Source: Streptomyces tuirus
GTDB taxonomy: Bacteria > Actinomycetota > Actinomycetes > Streptomycetales > Streptomycetaceae
DNA length: 64,000 nt
Assembly (NCBI GenBank): GCA_018195615.1
Contig: JAGTPG010000002.1
Coordinates: 6,007,501 to 6,071,500, forward strand
Direction: 5' to 3'
The notes beneath the pieces were generated by a model. It did not search any database. It saw only the letters and a program-made list of their open reading frames with translations, and was not told the origin of the DNA. A program made the position numbers and the translations under genes. This document shows, in pieces, positions 8,905 to 18,598 of the stretch; position 1 is the first letter of the stretch; the number at the start of each line of letters is the position of its first letter.

Positions 8905-10652
8905 CTACGTCGAACTGCGCAGCGCTGCCCAGGTGTCGGGTCCCACGTCGCCGTCCGCGGAGAGGCCCTTGGCCCTCTGGAACCTCTTGACGGCGGCTTG
9001 CGTGGCGCCGCCGAACTGCCCGTCCACGCCCGCGTCGCCGACCTTGAAGCCGCGCTGGGTGAGCATGCACTGCACCTGGACCACGCGCTGCCCCTTGTCG
9101 CCGCGGACGGTGAGCTCGGTGCCGGAGTAGTACGTGCACCGGGAGGTCCAGGGAGGGGCGGGCGCGGTCACCGTCTCGGTGGGTGCGGCGGTCGGGTCGC
9201 CTCCGTCACTGCCCCCGCCGTCTTCGCCCCCGCCCGAGGCGTCGGAGGTCTCGGCGGTGGGTTCGGCTCGGGTTTCGCCCCCGTCCGTCCTCGGGGCGGT
9301 TGACACCTCGTCCGCTCGCGCCCCCGACGCGCCTTGCTTCTCCTCCTCGCCGGCTTCCTTCTCCTGGGCGCCGGAGGGTGATGTGGAGGAACCGGGCGGA
9401 GGAGAGGTCCGAGTGTCGTCGCCGGTGCTGGTGGCGACCGCTGTCGGCACTGCCGAGGCGGCGTCGCCGACGGACGGACGGGAGAGGAAGAAGGTTCCTG
9501 CAACGACGGCGCACACGGTGAGACCGGCGGCGACGGCGAGGTACACCTTCCGCTTCGTGCGCCCGCCGCCGCTGTCCCTCGTGGCACTCTGTTCGGGGAC
9601 CGGGCCGGGGCCAGGGGCGGGAATTGCTGTGCCCTGGGCCGGCCCACGTAACTGGACGTCTCGTGAGCGGCCTCCGGTACGGCGAAACGTTCCAGTACGT
9701 CGCAGGCCTGCTGTCGGGCGAGCAGCCGGCCGTCCAGCGGCTCGTGCCAGGAGGTGGCGTGGGGATCCCCGGCGGCCTCGGTCAGTTGCCCAGGCGTGGG
9801 GCGGCCGGCGGGATCTTTGGAGAGACAGGCGGCAAGCACCGCGGCCAGTCCGGCGTCCCGGGCCGCGAGTCCGGCCATGATCTCGGACTTGGGCTCCTCG
9901 AACGCGACACGGTGCATCACGTCGACGCCCGTCCCGTCACCGAAAGGGGCGCGCCCCGTGGCCGCGTAGATCGCGCTTCCCGCGAGGGAGAAGACGTCGG
10001 AGGCGGTGTCGCAGTGGCCCTCGCGCAGGTACTCGGGCGCCATGAACGCGGGTGTGCCGACCCGGTTCCCGGTCGAGGTGATCACGCTGCTGTCGGTCGC
10101 CCGCGCGATACCGAAGTCGATGATGTGCGCGCCCCGCTGGGAGAGGATCACGTTGGACGGCTTGAGATCCCGGTGCACCACACCGGCGGCGGCCAGCGCT
10201 GCCAGAGCCTGCCCGAGATCACCGACCAGCCGCCACACCCCGGCGACGTCGAGCGGGCCGCACTCGCGGACGGCGTCGGCCAGGTTGAGGCCGGGCAGAT
10301 ACTGCGTCGCCATCCACAGCAGCGAATCGTCGAACCCGGTACCGAGCAACTGCGGCGCCTGCGCGGAACGCACCCGGGCGTGCAGGGACGCCTCCCGCGC
10401 GAAGCGGCGACGGAAGCGGCCGTCCTCGGCGTACTCGGGACGGATCACCTTCACGGCGGCGAGGCCGGGGGTGCCGTCGGCGGGGCGGGCCAGGTACACC
10501 CGCCCCATGCCGCCACTGCCGAGGAGGCCGAGGGGCAGGTAGGGCCCGATGCGGCCGGGGTCGGCGGGGCCCAGCGCAGTGGCGCCCGCCTGCGGCAGCG
10601 CGGTGTCGCCGTACACCGGTGTGTACGGCGACCCGGGTGGCTGGTCTGTCAT
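8905..10652 (-). CDS. Ser/Thr protein kinase with extracellular peptidoglycan-binding domain (kinase 1)
   Basis: About 582 residues. The cytoplasmic kinase domain is canonical: glycine loop GSGGMGRVYLAR (residues 45-56), Lys68 in AAVKVI, HRDLKPSN (160-167), DFG (179-181) and an APE motif (205-207). A linker leads to one membrane helix (VYLAVAAGLTVCAVVAGTFFL), a long Thr/Ser/Pro/Glu-rich outside spacer, and a C-terminal PG_binding_1-type domain (VVQVQCMLTQRGFKVGDAGV, AVKRFQRAKGL, DVGPDTWAAL). The frame changes near 9625-9645 (one missing base), just before the membrane helix. The architecture resembles PknB-type wall-sensing kinases, but with a peptidoglycan-binding head in place of PASTA repeats. 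Start ATG 10652. Confidence 0.85.
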
Positions 10653-10816
10653 GGGTCCCCCCGACCTGCTTTCCTTCGCAACGTGCTCTCATACCACGCC
10701 AGTTGGCTGATGAGAGGCTATCGTCCCGGCGCCGGGAGGGGGGGTGTCCCGGATGCGGCACGGCGCCTTGACGGATCTGCAGTTGGGTCCCGATGGGGTG
10801 ATCGCGTGGATCCTGG

Positions 10817-11278
10817 TCAGCCGATGAAGCTACCGGGCAGGCACGCGCGCCCGGGGTCGCCGTTGCGGTAGAAGTACCAGTCCATCGCCTTGCGGGTGTC
10901 AGGGCCGTAGATCCCGTCCACGTCGATCTTCGCGTCCCTCTGCACCGCCTTGACGGCCTCACGTGTCTTGTCCCCGTAGATGCCGTCGATCCCGCCGGTG
11001 CCCTGTTTGTGGCAGTGGTGCAGGCTGAACTGCAGCTCCTTGACGGCCGAGCTCTCGTTGCCGTACTTCAGGATGCAGTTCCTCGTGCCGTTGCCCTTGT
11101 AGTACGGCTGGTTGACGGTGTCCGTCCCTCCGGCCTTCACCCTCGTGACGCCGTTGCACGTCGGATACGAGGCGGCGAACGTGGACGGCGCGGCAGCGAT
11201 CACGCCGCCCAGGAGACTTGCCGTGAGGACCCCTGCGAAAACGGCTGCCCTGGCGCGGAGCGGGCGGTTCTGGATCAT
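10817..11278 (-). CDS. Secreted peptidoglycan-binding-domain protein
   Basis: 153 residues. A signal peptide (ARAAVFAGVLTASLLGGVIAAAPSTFAAS) is followed by a mature domain with two cysteines early on. It contains a PG_binding_1-like motif (SAVKELQFSLHHC, GGIDGIYGDKTREAVKAVQ, VDGIYGPDTRKAMDWYF), so likely a small wall-associated protein. ATG 11278 is chosen because GGGAGAG lies five bases upstream; a longer in-frame start exists but would bury the signal peptide. It lies in the kinase block on the same strand as kinases 1 and 2, and its mature domain resembles the outer domain of kinase 1, suggesting a shared wall ligand. Confidence 0.8.
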   Translation of the reverse strand: MIQNRPLRARAAVFAGVLTASLLGGVIAAAPSTFAASYPTCNGVTRVKAGGTDTVNQPYYKGNGTRNCILKYGNESSAVKELQFSLHHCHKQGTGGIDGIYGDKTREAVKAVQRDAKIDVDGIYGPDTRKAMDWYFYRNGDPGRACLPGSFIG

Positions 11279-11362
11279 GTGGCTCTCCCTGTGCTGTGGG
11301 GGTTTCTTCTGGCTTGTCCGCGCCGCAATCATGGTTTGGGGCAATGGGTTGGGTGAACCTGA

Positions 11363-11490
11363 AATGTTTCAGGGTCGTCATGGGAGAGGCTCACCTCGCA
11401 CCACACCGTCTTGCCGCCAGGAAAGGGCCCCACCCTGGCGTTCCCCACCCCCGCCTGGGCCCTCTTCATCAAGTCCCTCCAGCCCGACCC
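11363..11490 (+). pseudogene. Possible DUF397 C-terminal remnant
   Basis: Between two minus-strand genes, the plus strand has a short frame reading KGPTLAFPTPAWALFIKSL (about 11423-11479). This looks like the conserved C-terminal end of DUF397 proteins, whose genes normally sit beside XRE regulators. There is no start codon or N-terminal half; a stop lies at 11360. The opposite strand also reads plausibly (VGPFPGGKTVWCEVSLS), like the tail of an anti-sigma ATPase, so strand and family are both uncertain. Treat it as a gene fragment, not a gene. Confidence 0.3.
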
Positions 11491-11491
11491 C

Positions 11492-12981
11492 TCACCACGG
11501 CGTCAGCACATCCACCACCGCCGTGAACGACGAGCAACTGTCGATCAGCTGGTGTGAGCGCGGCGCATACGTGCCGGCCAGGTTGCCCATGCTGTTCACC
11601 GCGCTGCACCCGGTGCGCTGGGCCAAGCGTCGGCGGTCCGCGTCGGCGGGGAGAAGCCGGTGCCCCGGAAGTAGGCGACGGCGCTCTCCTCGCGGGTGTC
11701 GTCGATGTTGTTGAAGATGGAGCGCACCGGGGCCCCGGCGGCCCAGCCACAGGTGTCCTTGCCCGATTGCCAGTCGGGGTCGTCGCCCTGCCAGACACAC
11801 ATGTCGCCGTTGCCGTTGTGCTCGCTGAAGAAGCACACGCTGTCGGACGGGCAGCGGTGATAGCCGTAGACCACCTCGCCGCGCGCATTCGTGGGGAACG
11901 CCAGCTCTCTGGGCAGGGCCGCGTACACCGGCGTTCCATCGTCCGTGGTCACATGACGGTAGGCCGAGACCGCCGACGTCGTCGTGATGAGCAGGGCCAG
12001 CGTGAGCGTCGCCATGAGTACGGGGCGTCGCTGCCAGAAGCGGGGGCGCAGTCGGGGCAGCCGGGCCGGTGTGGCGACGCCCGCGGCCTTCGTGACGCGG
12101 GGCAGCAGCGCCGCCGCGGTGGTGCGTTCGGCGTGTGTGCGGGCGAGACAGTCGGTGATGATCTCCCGCCATCCCTCGGGCAGTTCAGGGGACAGGCGCA
12201 GTTCGTCCGTGCCGCCTGCGTAACGCGTCGCCGCGTCGACGCGCCCCTCGGTCGTCCCGCCCGGCAGCGGAAACTCTCCGGTCAGGACGACGTGGGCGAG
12301 GACACCGAAGGCCCAGATGTCGGCGGTCGGGCGGATGCGCGTGCCGCGCTCGTCGACCTCGGGCCACAGCAGCTCGGGCGGGGTGTAGTCGGGTGTGGCG
12401 AAGGCGGGTGCGTACGCGTGCGTGCCCTCCAGTTCCGCGGCCATGTTGAAGTCCGCCAGCCGTACCGAACCGTCTTTCATCAGCAGCACGTTGGCCGGCT
12501 TCAGGTCGCCGTGGACCCAGCCCGCGTGGTGCAGTTGATGCAGGCCTTCACAGACCTGGGCCAGCAGGGCCGGGCCCGAGTCGGGTGTCGGGTCGCGTTC
12601 CAGTACGGCGTCCAGGGAGCCCTCGGCCCGTTCCAGGACGATGACGGTGGCGCCGTCCAGTTCCGGGTGGTCCGGGTCGTCGACGGTCAGCGTTTCGTGC
12701 ATGCGGATGAGGCGGGGGGCGCGCAGCCGGCCCAGCAACTCCACCTCACGATCGGCCAGTTCGCGTAGATGGCGCAGCTGGCGTGGGGTGCGGGTGCCGG
12801 TCGGCAGGAACTTCAGGGCGGCCCGGCGGGGCAGGGCCGGATCCGCCTCGCCGGCCGGACGGCCTGCGTACACGGTCGCGAAGGCACCGGACCCGAGAGG
12901 CTCCCGCACCTCCCAGTGGCCTACGCGGTAGCCCTGCGGTACGGGCACCGCGTGCGGCGGCTGTCCGGACACGCTGTGCAC
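11492..12981 (-). CDS. Atypical Ser/Thr kinase with extracellular I36 protease-inhibitor-like domain (kinase 2)
   Basis: About 496 residues. Kinase domain at the N-terminus: glycine loop GSGAFATVYAGR (30-41), Lys57 in AALKFLP, catalytic loop HGDLKPANVLL (157-167) and DFN (177-179) where DFG is usual. A membrane helix (RPVLMATLTLALLITTTSAVSA, about 319-340) leads to an outside domain with cysteines and the signature RCPSDSVCFFSEHNGNGDMC, as in peptidase inhibitor family I36 (SMPI-like), ending SCSSFTAVVDVLTPW. One base is missing near 11655 (C run), after which the frame to 11492 continues the domain. GTG 12981 has GGGGAGGGG eight bases upstream. Paralogous to kinases 3 and 4. Confidence 0.82.
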
Positions 12982-13063
12982 GGATCCGTCCCCTCCCCGA
13001 AAATCGAGGACCGTCCTCGCTCCGCCAACGAAGGGCGGAGCGAGGGCGTTCCAGAAGTACGGC

Positions 13064-13978
13064 CTAGCCGTCCACCTCGTACTGGCCCACCTCGATGAAG
13101 TACCGCAGCTCCTCCGGCGTCCCGTCGATGGCGTCCTGCGCCGCGGCCCGCAGCGCGTCGCTGATCGTCGGGTCGGCGAGGATGCGGGCGACACGGACGC
13201 GGTCGTCCTCGGCCCGGGCGAGGCGGTAGCCGGTCTCCAGGAAGGCGCGCAGGGCTTCCGGGGTGTTGGCGTCGAGGGTCTCGTTGGCCTCCCTGATGAC
13301 CGCCTTGTCGGTCGTTCGGTCGGCGGAGGCGAGGATGCGGGCGACACGGACGCGGTCGTCCTCGGCCCGGGCGAGGCGGTAGCCGGTCTCCAGGAAGGCG
13401 CGCAGGGCTTCCGGGGTGTTGGCGTCGAGGGTCTCGTTGGCTTCCCTGATGACCGCCTTGTCGGTCTTTCGGTCGGCGGAGGCGAGGATGCGGGCGACAC
13501 GGACGCGGTCGTCCTCGGCCCGGGCGAGGCGGTAGCCGGTCTCCAGGAAGGCGCGCAGGGCTTCCGGGGTGTTGGCGTCGAGGGCCTCGTTGGCCTCCCT
13601 GATGACCGCCTTGTCGGTCATTCGGTCGGCGGAGGCGAGGATGCGTGCTATGGCGACGCGGTCGTCCTCGGCCTGGGCGATCCAGCGGCCGGTCTCCAGG
13701 AAGTACCGCTGGTCCTCGATGGTGCCGTCCAAGGCCTTCTGCGCGGCGGCGTAGACGGCCTTGCCCGTGGTGGGGTCGGCGAGGATGCGCGCGATCGCGA
13801 CCCGGACGTCGTCGTCGGACATGTCGCCGGTGCTCGAGCCGGCCGTGTCGGAGGCGGTCGCGACGGTGGTGGCGGACGACGGGGACGACTCGGCGGCGAG
13901 GGCCGGGCCGGCCAGCAGGAGCGCGGGGGCCAGAGCGACGGTTGTCACGAGGGTCAGGGCGGTACGGGTCGGTCTCAC
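13064..13978 (-). CDS. Secreted ALF-repeat protein
   Basis: 304 residues: signal peptide (TALTLVTTVALAPALLLAGPALA) followed by five to six repeats of the ALF type (for example ALRAFLETGYRLARAEDDR preceded by VRVARILASADR). The three central units are near-identical at DNA level (153-bp period). The first and last units diverge (AAAQKALDGTIEDQRYFLETG and ELRYFIEVGQYEVDG). ALF repeats occur in secreted actinobacterial proteins of unknown function. GTG 13978 has AGAAAGG eight bases upstream. It is encoded immediately upstream of kinase 2 on the same strand (82-base gap), so the two may be co-transcribed. Confidence 0.85.
   Translation of the reverse strand: MRPTRTALTLVTTVALAPALLLAGPALAAESSPSSATTVATASDTAGSSTGDMSDDDVRVAIARILADPTTGKAVYAAAQKALDGTIEDQRYFLETGRWIAQAEDDRVAIARILASADRMTDKAVIREANEALDANTPEALRAFLETGYRLARAEDDRVRVARILASADRKTDKAVIREANETLDANTPEALRAFLETGYRLARAEDDRVRVARILASADRTTDKAVIREANETLDANTPEALRAFLETGYRLARAEDDRVRVARILADPTISDALRAAAQDAIDGTPEELRYFIEVGQYEVDG
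13178..13636 (-). repeat. 153-bp tandem repeat inside the ALF-repeat gene, three copies
   Basis: Three consecutive units beginning at GAGGATGCGG (13178, 13331 and 13484; a divergent fourth at 13637) share a 153-bp period with only a few substitutions (for example GGTC/GGCC and TTGGCC/TTGGCT). The period is 51 codons, so copy-number change would keep the frame. Confidence 0.9.
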
Positions 13979-14178
13979 GTAAGAACCTTTCTCGGTAGGT
14001 CAGTCGGCGCAGGTGAAGTGCCGGTGTGTTCATCATCCTTGCAACCGCGCCCGAACTCACCGCGATAACTCCCCCTGGCCCGTCCGTCCTTTCCGCGCCC
14101 ATCCTGGAACTTTTGAGGGTCACGCCGTGCCTCCTCCGTGTGACTCTGCACATGGCGAACACGATCCGAGGGGAGCAC

Positions 14179-14742
14179 ATGAGTTTTCTCAGGAAGCGTT
14201 CACGGGCGGTGGCGGCGGTCCTGGGCGCCGCCATGGTGACCACACTGGGACTGGCGGCATCACCGGCCTCGGCGAAGGTGTCCGACGGGTGGATACGGGG
14301 GTACGGCAAGTTCTCCGACGACTGGGACGACGAGGGTGAGCTGTCCCGCACGTCGCCCTGGCGAAGCTCCAACGCGACGTGCCTGTGGCAGCGCATTCTG
14401 TGGGCGGAGGGAGCCTACGCCACGAACTACGACAACAAGATCTTCGAAGAGGGCCACATCGACGGGGACTTCGGGTGGCGCACCCTCTATTCGACAATCG
14501 ACCTGCAGAAGAAGCTGGGGGAGACCGCGGACGGCATCGTGGGCGAGAAGACCCTCAGCCGGGTCAACAAGCACATGTACAAGATCGGTGGGTCGACCGA
14601 CAGCGAGAGGACCCTGTATCTGCGGTACGAGGGCAAGAAGCACACCTTCGATCTGCGCCGCAACACCGAGGGGAAGTACGTCTTCCCCGACCGCAAGGGC
14701 GACTCGCGTCAGGCCGGGTACAAGTACCACTCCTGCGGCTGA
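14179..14742 (+). CDS. Secreted protein with peptidoglycan-binding-like repeat
   Basis: 187 residues with a signal peptide (KRSRAVAAVLGAAMVTTLGLAASPASA). The mature part contains a motif like the PG_binding_1 fold (CLWQRILWAEG, GHIDGDFGWRTLYSTIDLQKK, ADGIVGEKTLSRVNKHMY) and a basic, aromatic C-terminal extension ending SRQAGYKYHSCG. ATG 14179 follows AGGGGAG closely. It is the only plus-strand gene between the ALF protein and kinase 3, with which it is convergent (28-base gap). The outer domain of kinase 3 has the same fold type and similar spacing, so the two may recognise the same wall structure. Confidence 0.75.
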   Translation: MSFLRKRSRAVAAVLGAAMVTTLGLAASPASAKVSDGWIRGYGKFSDDWDDEGELSRTSPWRSSNATCLWQRILWAEGAYATNYDNKIFEEGHIDGDFGWRTLYSTIDLQKKLGETADGIVGEKTLSRVNKHMYKIGGSTDSERTLYLRYEGKKHTFDLRRNTEGKYVFPDRKGDSRQAGYKYHSCG

Positions 14743-14770
14743 TAGGCAGCCGCGCGGGTCGTGGGGAAGG

Positions 14771-16119
14771 TCAGACCTCGTCGGCCTTCCGCAGTGCGCT
14801 CCACGTGCGCGCGTCCACCACCCCGTCCGCCTCCAGCCCCGCCCGCTTCTGGAACGTGACGACCGCGCCGTGCGTCATCGGACCGAAGTCCCCGTCGACC
14901 TCGCCGACCTCTGTGACGCCGTGCAGGTGCTTGAGCAGGCACTGGGCCTCGCGGACCTGGCTGCCACCGTCCCCCCGCTTGATGGTGAAGTCCCAGGTGC
15001 TGTTCCAGCCGGCGGTGTAGCCGCGGCCGTGTTTCTCGTCCTCGTACACGGCCGGCTTCTCGCAGGTGGGCGGTGCCGCCGCGGCGGGGGGCTCGTCGCG
15101 CAGCGCGTACGTCACCGCCGTGGCGCCCAGCAGCGCCGTCGCCACCATGGCCGCGACCAGCACCGGACGCCGCCACCGCCGGGGCCGTAGCCTCGGCAGC
15201 CGGGCCGAGGGAGAGGTGCCCGCGGCTTCCTCCACCCGGCGCAGGAGTGCGCCGGTGTCAGGGACCCGGGCGGCGCGTGCGACGTGCGTCGGTGCCAGAC
15301 AGTCCCGAACGATCTCCCGCCAGGCGTCCGGGAGTTCGGGAGACAGGCGCAACTCCTCGGTACCGCGCGCGTACCGCGTCGCCGCGTCCGTGCGTGCCTC
15401 CGTGCTCCCGCCCGGCAACGGGAAGGAGCCCGTGAGGACGACATGGGCGAGGACGCCGAAGGCCCAGACGTCGGCGGAGGGGCGTATGCGGGTGCCCCTC
15501 TCGTCGATCTCGGGCCACAGCAGCTCCGGTGGCGTGTAGTCGGGCGTGGCGAAGGCGGGTGCGTAGGCGTGCGTGCCCTCCAGCTCCGCCGCCATGTTGA
15601 AGTCGGCCAGTCGTACCGAGCCGTCCTTGAGCAGCAGCACGTTGGCGGGCTTCAGGTCGCCGTGCACCCAGCCCGCGTGGTGCAACTGGTGCAGGCCCTC
15701 GCAGATCTGGGCCAGCAGGGCCGGGCCCGACTCCGGCTTCGGCTCGTGTTCCAGTACGGCGTCCAGGGAGCCCTCGGCCCGCTCCAGCACGAGCACCGTG
15801 GCGCCGTCCAGCTCCGGGTGCCCGGATCGTCGACCGTCAGGGTGTCGTACATCCGGATCAGCCGGGGCGCGCGCAGGCGGCCCAGCAACTCCACCTCCCG
15901 CTCGGCGAGTTCGCGCAGGTGCCGGAGCTGCCGAGGTGTGCGGGTGCCGGTGGGCAGGAACTTCAGGGCGGCCCGCACGGGCATCTCGGGGTCCGCTTCC
16001 TCGAACAGCCGCGCCGCGTACACGGTGGCGAACGCGCCGGAGGCCAGAGCCTCGCGCACCTCCCACGGGCCGACGCGGTAGCCCTTCGGGACGGGGACGG
16101 CGTACGACCGGCCGGTCAT
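14771..16119 (-). CDS. Atypical Ser/Thr kinase with extracellular peptidoglycan-binding domain (kinase 3)
   Basis: About 449 residues. Kinase domain: ASGAFATVYAAR (26-37), Lys53, HGDLKPANVLL (153-163), DFN (173-175). Membrane helix RPVLVAAMVATALLGATAVTYA, then a cysteine-containing outside domain with a PG_binding_1-like C-terminus (SQVREAQCLLKHLHGVTEVG, AVVTFQKRAGLEADGVVDART). The frame breaks at about 15826-15832, where GGGG is one G short (protein should read TVDDPGHPELDG as in its paralogues). The ATG at 16119 overlaps the stop of the FHA-like gene upstream (ATGA), so the two proteins are translationally coupled and probably act together. Kinase domain very similar to kinase 2. Confidence 0.85.
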
Positions 16120-16856
16120 CGGACGACCTCGCCGGCCGGGGCGGCCAGCACCACCAGGTCGTCCTCGCGGACCAGGTCGAAGCGGAGCGCGAGCGAGACC
16201 AGCGACTCCTTCTTGCCGTTGACGCGCGGGCCGGGCTCGGCGGTGTCGGGGCGGGGGCGCAGCCGGAGTTTGACGGCCAGGTAGTCGACGTTCCAGTAGA
16301 CGGACGAGCGGCTGACCGCCGGCCAGACCGGACGCAAGCGCTCCACCAACTGCTCCACCGCGGGAAGCGGCGCGTGCGGTTCCCCGCGCAGCCGGGGCTC
16401 GCACAGGGCGGCCAGCACGGCGAAGTACCGGCTGGTGCGGTCCAGGGCGAACGCCGGTGCCGTGGCGGCGCCGGGGAGTCCCCGGCGGTCGGCGCTGCGG
16501 AAGGCGTGGCGTGGCGCCCACACGTCGAAGGTGAGCAGGTCTCCCGCGGCGGGCAGGACCACCCGCGAGAACTCGAACGGTACCGGGGCTTCCATGCGGC
16601 CAGGTGCGATCTTGAGGTGCTCTCCCGCGCCCTCCGGGTTCTCCACCACGTAGGTCTGGTCCTCGCTGAGGTTGCTCAGCAGCCAGAAGGACCGGTGTGC
16701 CGTGATCTCCCCGGCGACCCGGGGCACCCCCGCGTGGTCGATGGTGAGTCCGCCGTCCGTCCCGGACCTGCCGAACGCCAGTCGTTCGCCCGGGGCGATC
16801 CTGACCTGATCCTCCGAGCTGCCACACATCGGTGGCACCACGATGACGCTGTACAT
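16116..16856 (-). CDS. FHA-like protein with C-terminal winged-helix-like domain (partner of kinase 3)
   Basis: 246 residues, cytoplasmic, no signal or membrane segment. Residues about 18-95 look like a forkhead-associated domain (LAFGRSGTDGG, GVPRVAGEITAHRSFWLLSN, TYVVENPEGAGEH), though the histidine normally following the conserved Ser-Arg is absent. The C-terminal half (RTSRYFAVLAALCEPRLRG, LPAVEQLVERLRPVWPAVSR, NGKKESLVSLALRFDLVRED) resembles a winged-helix module. FHA domains bind phosphothreonine, so an adaptor or regulator reading the kinase output is a reasonable inference. Its stop overlaps the kinase 3 start. A paralogue (18595-19341) pairs the same way with kinase 4. Confidence 0.75.
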   Translation of the reverse strand: MYSVIVVPPMCGSSEDQVRIAPGERLAFGRSGTDGGLTIDHAGVPRVAGEITAHRSFWLLSNLSEDQTYVVENPEGAGEHLKIAPGRMEAPVPFEFSRVVLPAAGDLLTFDVWAPRHAFRSADRRGLPGAATAPAFALDRTSRYFAVLAALCEPRLRGEPHAPLPAVEQLVERLRPVWPAVSRSSVYWNVDYLAVKLRLRPRPDTAEPGPRVNGKKESLVSLALRFDLVREDDLVVLAAPAGEVVR

Positions 16857-17030
16857 GGAGTCATCCCCCTCCTCCAGTGACGCCAGGGGTGCGGCCCCTG
16901 TCCGACGAAGGGCAGGGTATGGGACGTTTTCGAACGAGTACGAAGCATCGCGCCTGATACAGCGCGCCTGTGAAGGGTTTGTGAAAGATGACCGGGGTCG
17001 GGACGGCGGGGTACCTCAGACCTCTCAGGT

Positions 17031-18598
17031 TCACTTCTTCCCGGGCGGGGCGTACTCCTTGAGGTAGTGGGCGACGCGGGCGGCGTAGTCGCGGTACTTC
17101 GGGGGAACGCCGCCCGCGTCGTTCACCGTCCGGTACGACGTCCGGTACGCGGCGGCGACCAGCACCCGGCGGTCGCCGGACAGCCCGGGTTCCAGGCGTG
17201 GTTCGGCGAAGCACAGGTAGCGGGCCATGGCCGGGATGGACTGGGCGGGGGTGAGGGGTGGTGCGGGGGTCTCCTTCGCGGGGACGCCGTCGGCGCGGAT
17301 CCACCAGCGCAGGATGCTGGGGTCCAGCGGGCGATGCCGTACTCGCCCTCCTTGCCGGCGTCCGGGTCGGAGAGATCGGGGTCGAAGTTGCTCTCCACCT
17401 TCAGCATCGCGGCGATGAGCGCCGGGGTGATCTCCGGCTGGACGCACTCGTGGGCCGAGTCGACGATGAGCCGCCGGTAGACCACCGGGACGCCCTTGTC
17501 GGTGCGGAGTTCGGAGGCGCCGTAGGTGGCGGGCGTCACCTTGCGCGTCTCGCCTGCCCGGGCGTCGTCGCCGTCCCCGCCGCGGTCCGTCCAGGTGACG
17601 ACGCCGTAGCCGAGGGCGGCGAGGGCGACGCCGGCGGCCAGGACTGTCGTCGTACGGCGGAGGCGGCGGCGGGCCGGGCGCAGCCGGGGCAGGCGGAAGG
17701 AGCGGTGGCCGGGGCCGACGGCCGCCTCGACGCGGCGCAGCAGGGTGTCGCCGGTGACGCGGTCCTGGTGGGTGCGGGTCAGGCACGCGGTGATGATCTC
17801 CCGCCAGTCGTCCGGCAGTTCGGGCGACAGACGCAGTTCGTCGGTGCCGCGGGCGTAGGCGGCGGCCGCGTCACGGCGGGCCGTCGGGGTGGCGCCGGGC
17901 AGCGGGAAGGAGTCGGTGAGGACGAGGTGGGCGAGGACGCCGAAGGCCCACACGTCGGCGGACGGGCGGATCCGGCGGCCCCGTTCGCCGATCTCGGTCC
18001 ACAGCAGCTCGGGCGGCGTGTAGTCGGGCGTGGAGAAGGCCGGGGTGTAGGCGTGGGTCCCCTCCAGCTCGGCGGCCATGTTGAAGTCGGCGAGCCGGAC
18101 CGAACCGTCGTCCATCAGCAGCACGTTGGCCGGTTTCAGGTCGCCGTGCACCCAGCCGGCCCCGTGCAGCTGGGCCAGTCCCTCGCAGATCTGGGCCAGC
18201 AGCACGGGTCCCGCCCCGGGCCGGGGCGTGGCGGCGAGCAGGGCGGACAGTGAGCCCTTGGCCTGCTCCAGGACCAGCACCGTGGCGCCGTCCAGCTCCG
18301 GACGGTCCGGGTCGTCGACCGTCAGCGTCTCGTACATCCGCACCAGCCGCGGATGCCTCAGCCGCCGGTACAGCTCGACCTCCCGCTCGATCAACTCGCG
18401 CAGATGGCTGAGCCGACGGGGCGTGGCCGTGCCCGTGGGCAGGAACTTAAGAGCGGCCGTGCGGGGCGGCTCGCCGCTGTCCCCGACCCTCCGGGCCGCG
18501 TACACGCTGCCGAAGGCGCCCGTCGCGATGGGCTCGCGCACCTCCCAGACGCCGACCCGGTAGCCCTTCGGCACGGGCACGGCGTAGGGCTCCGTCAC
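17031..18598 (-). CDS. Atypical Ser/Thr kinase with extracellular lytic-transglycosylase-like domain (kinase 4)
   Basis: About 522 residues. Kinase domain: ATGAFGSVYAAR (25-36), Lys51, HGDLKPANVLL (151-161), DFN (171-173). Membrane helix TTTVLAAGVALAALGYGVVTW. The outside domain resembles goose-type or soluble lytic transglycosylases: PALIAAMLKVESNFDPDLSD with the predicted catalytic Glu, GEYGIARWTPSILRW, and AAAYRTSYRTVNDAGGVPP later. One base is missing near 17326-17332 (ACCCC where ACCCCC gives the paralogous frame), splitting this domain. GTG 18598 overlaps the stop of the second FHA-like gene (GTGA). Either an active hydrolase tethered to a kinase or a catalytically dead glycan sensor; I cannot tell which. 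Confidence 0.8.

Noticed and set aside
13178..13636. CRISPR-like array
   Set aside because: The 153-bp units are contiguous coding repeats without spacers and encode ALF repeats behind a signal peptide.
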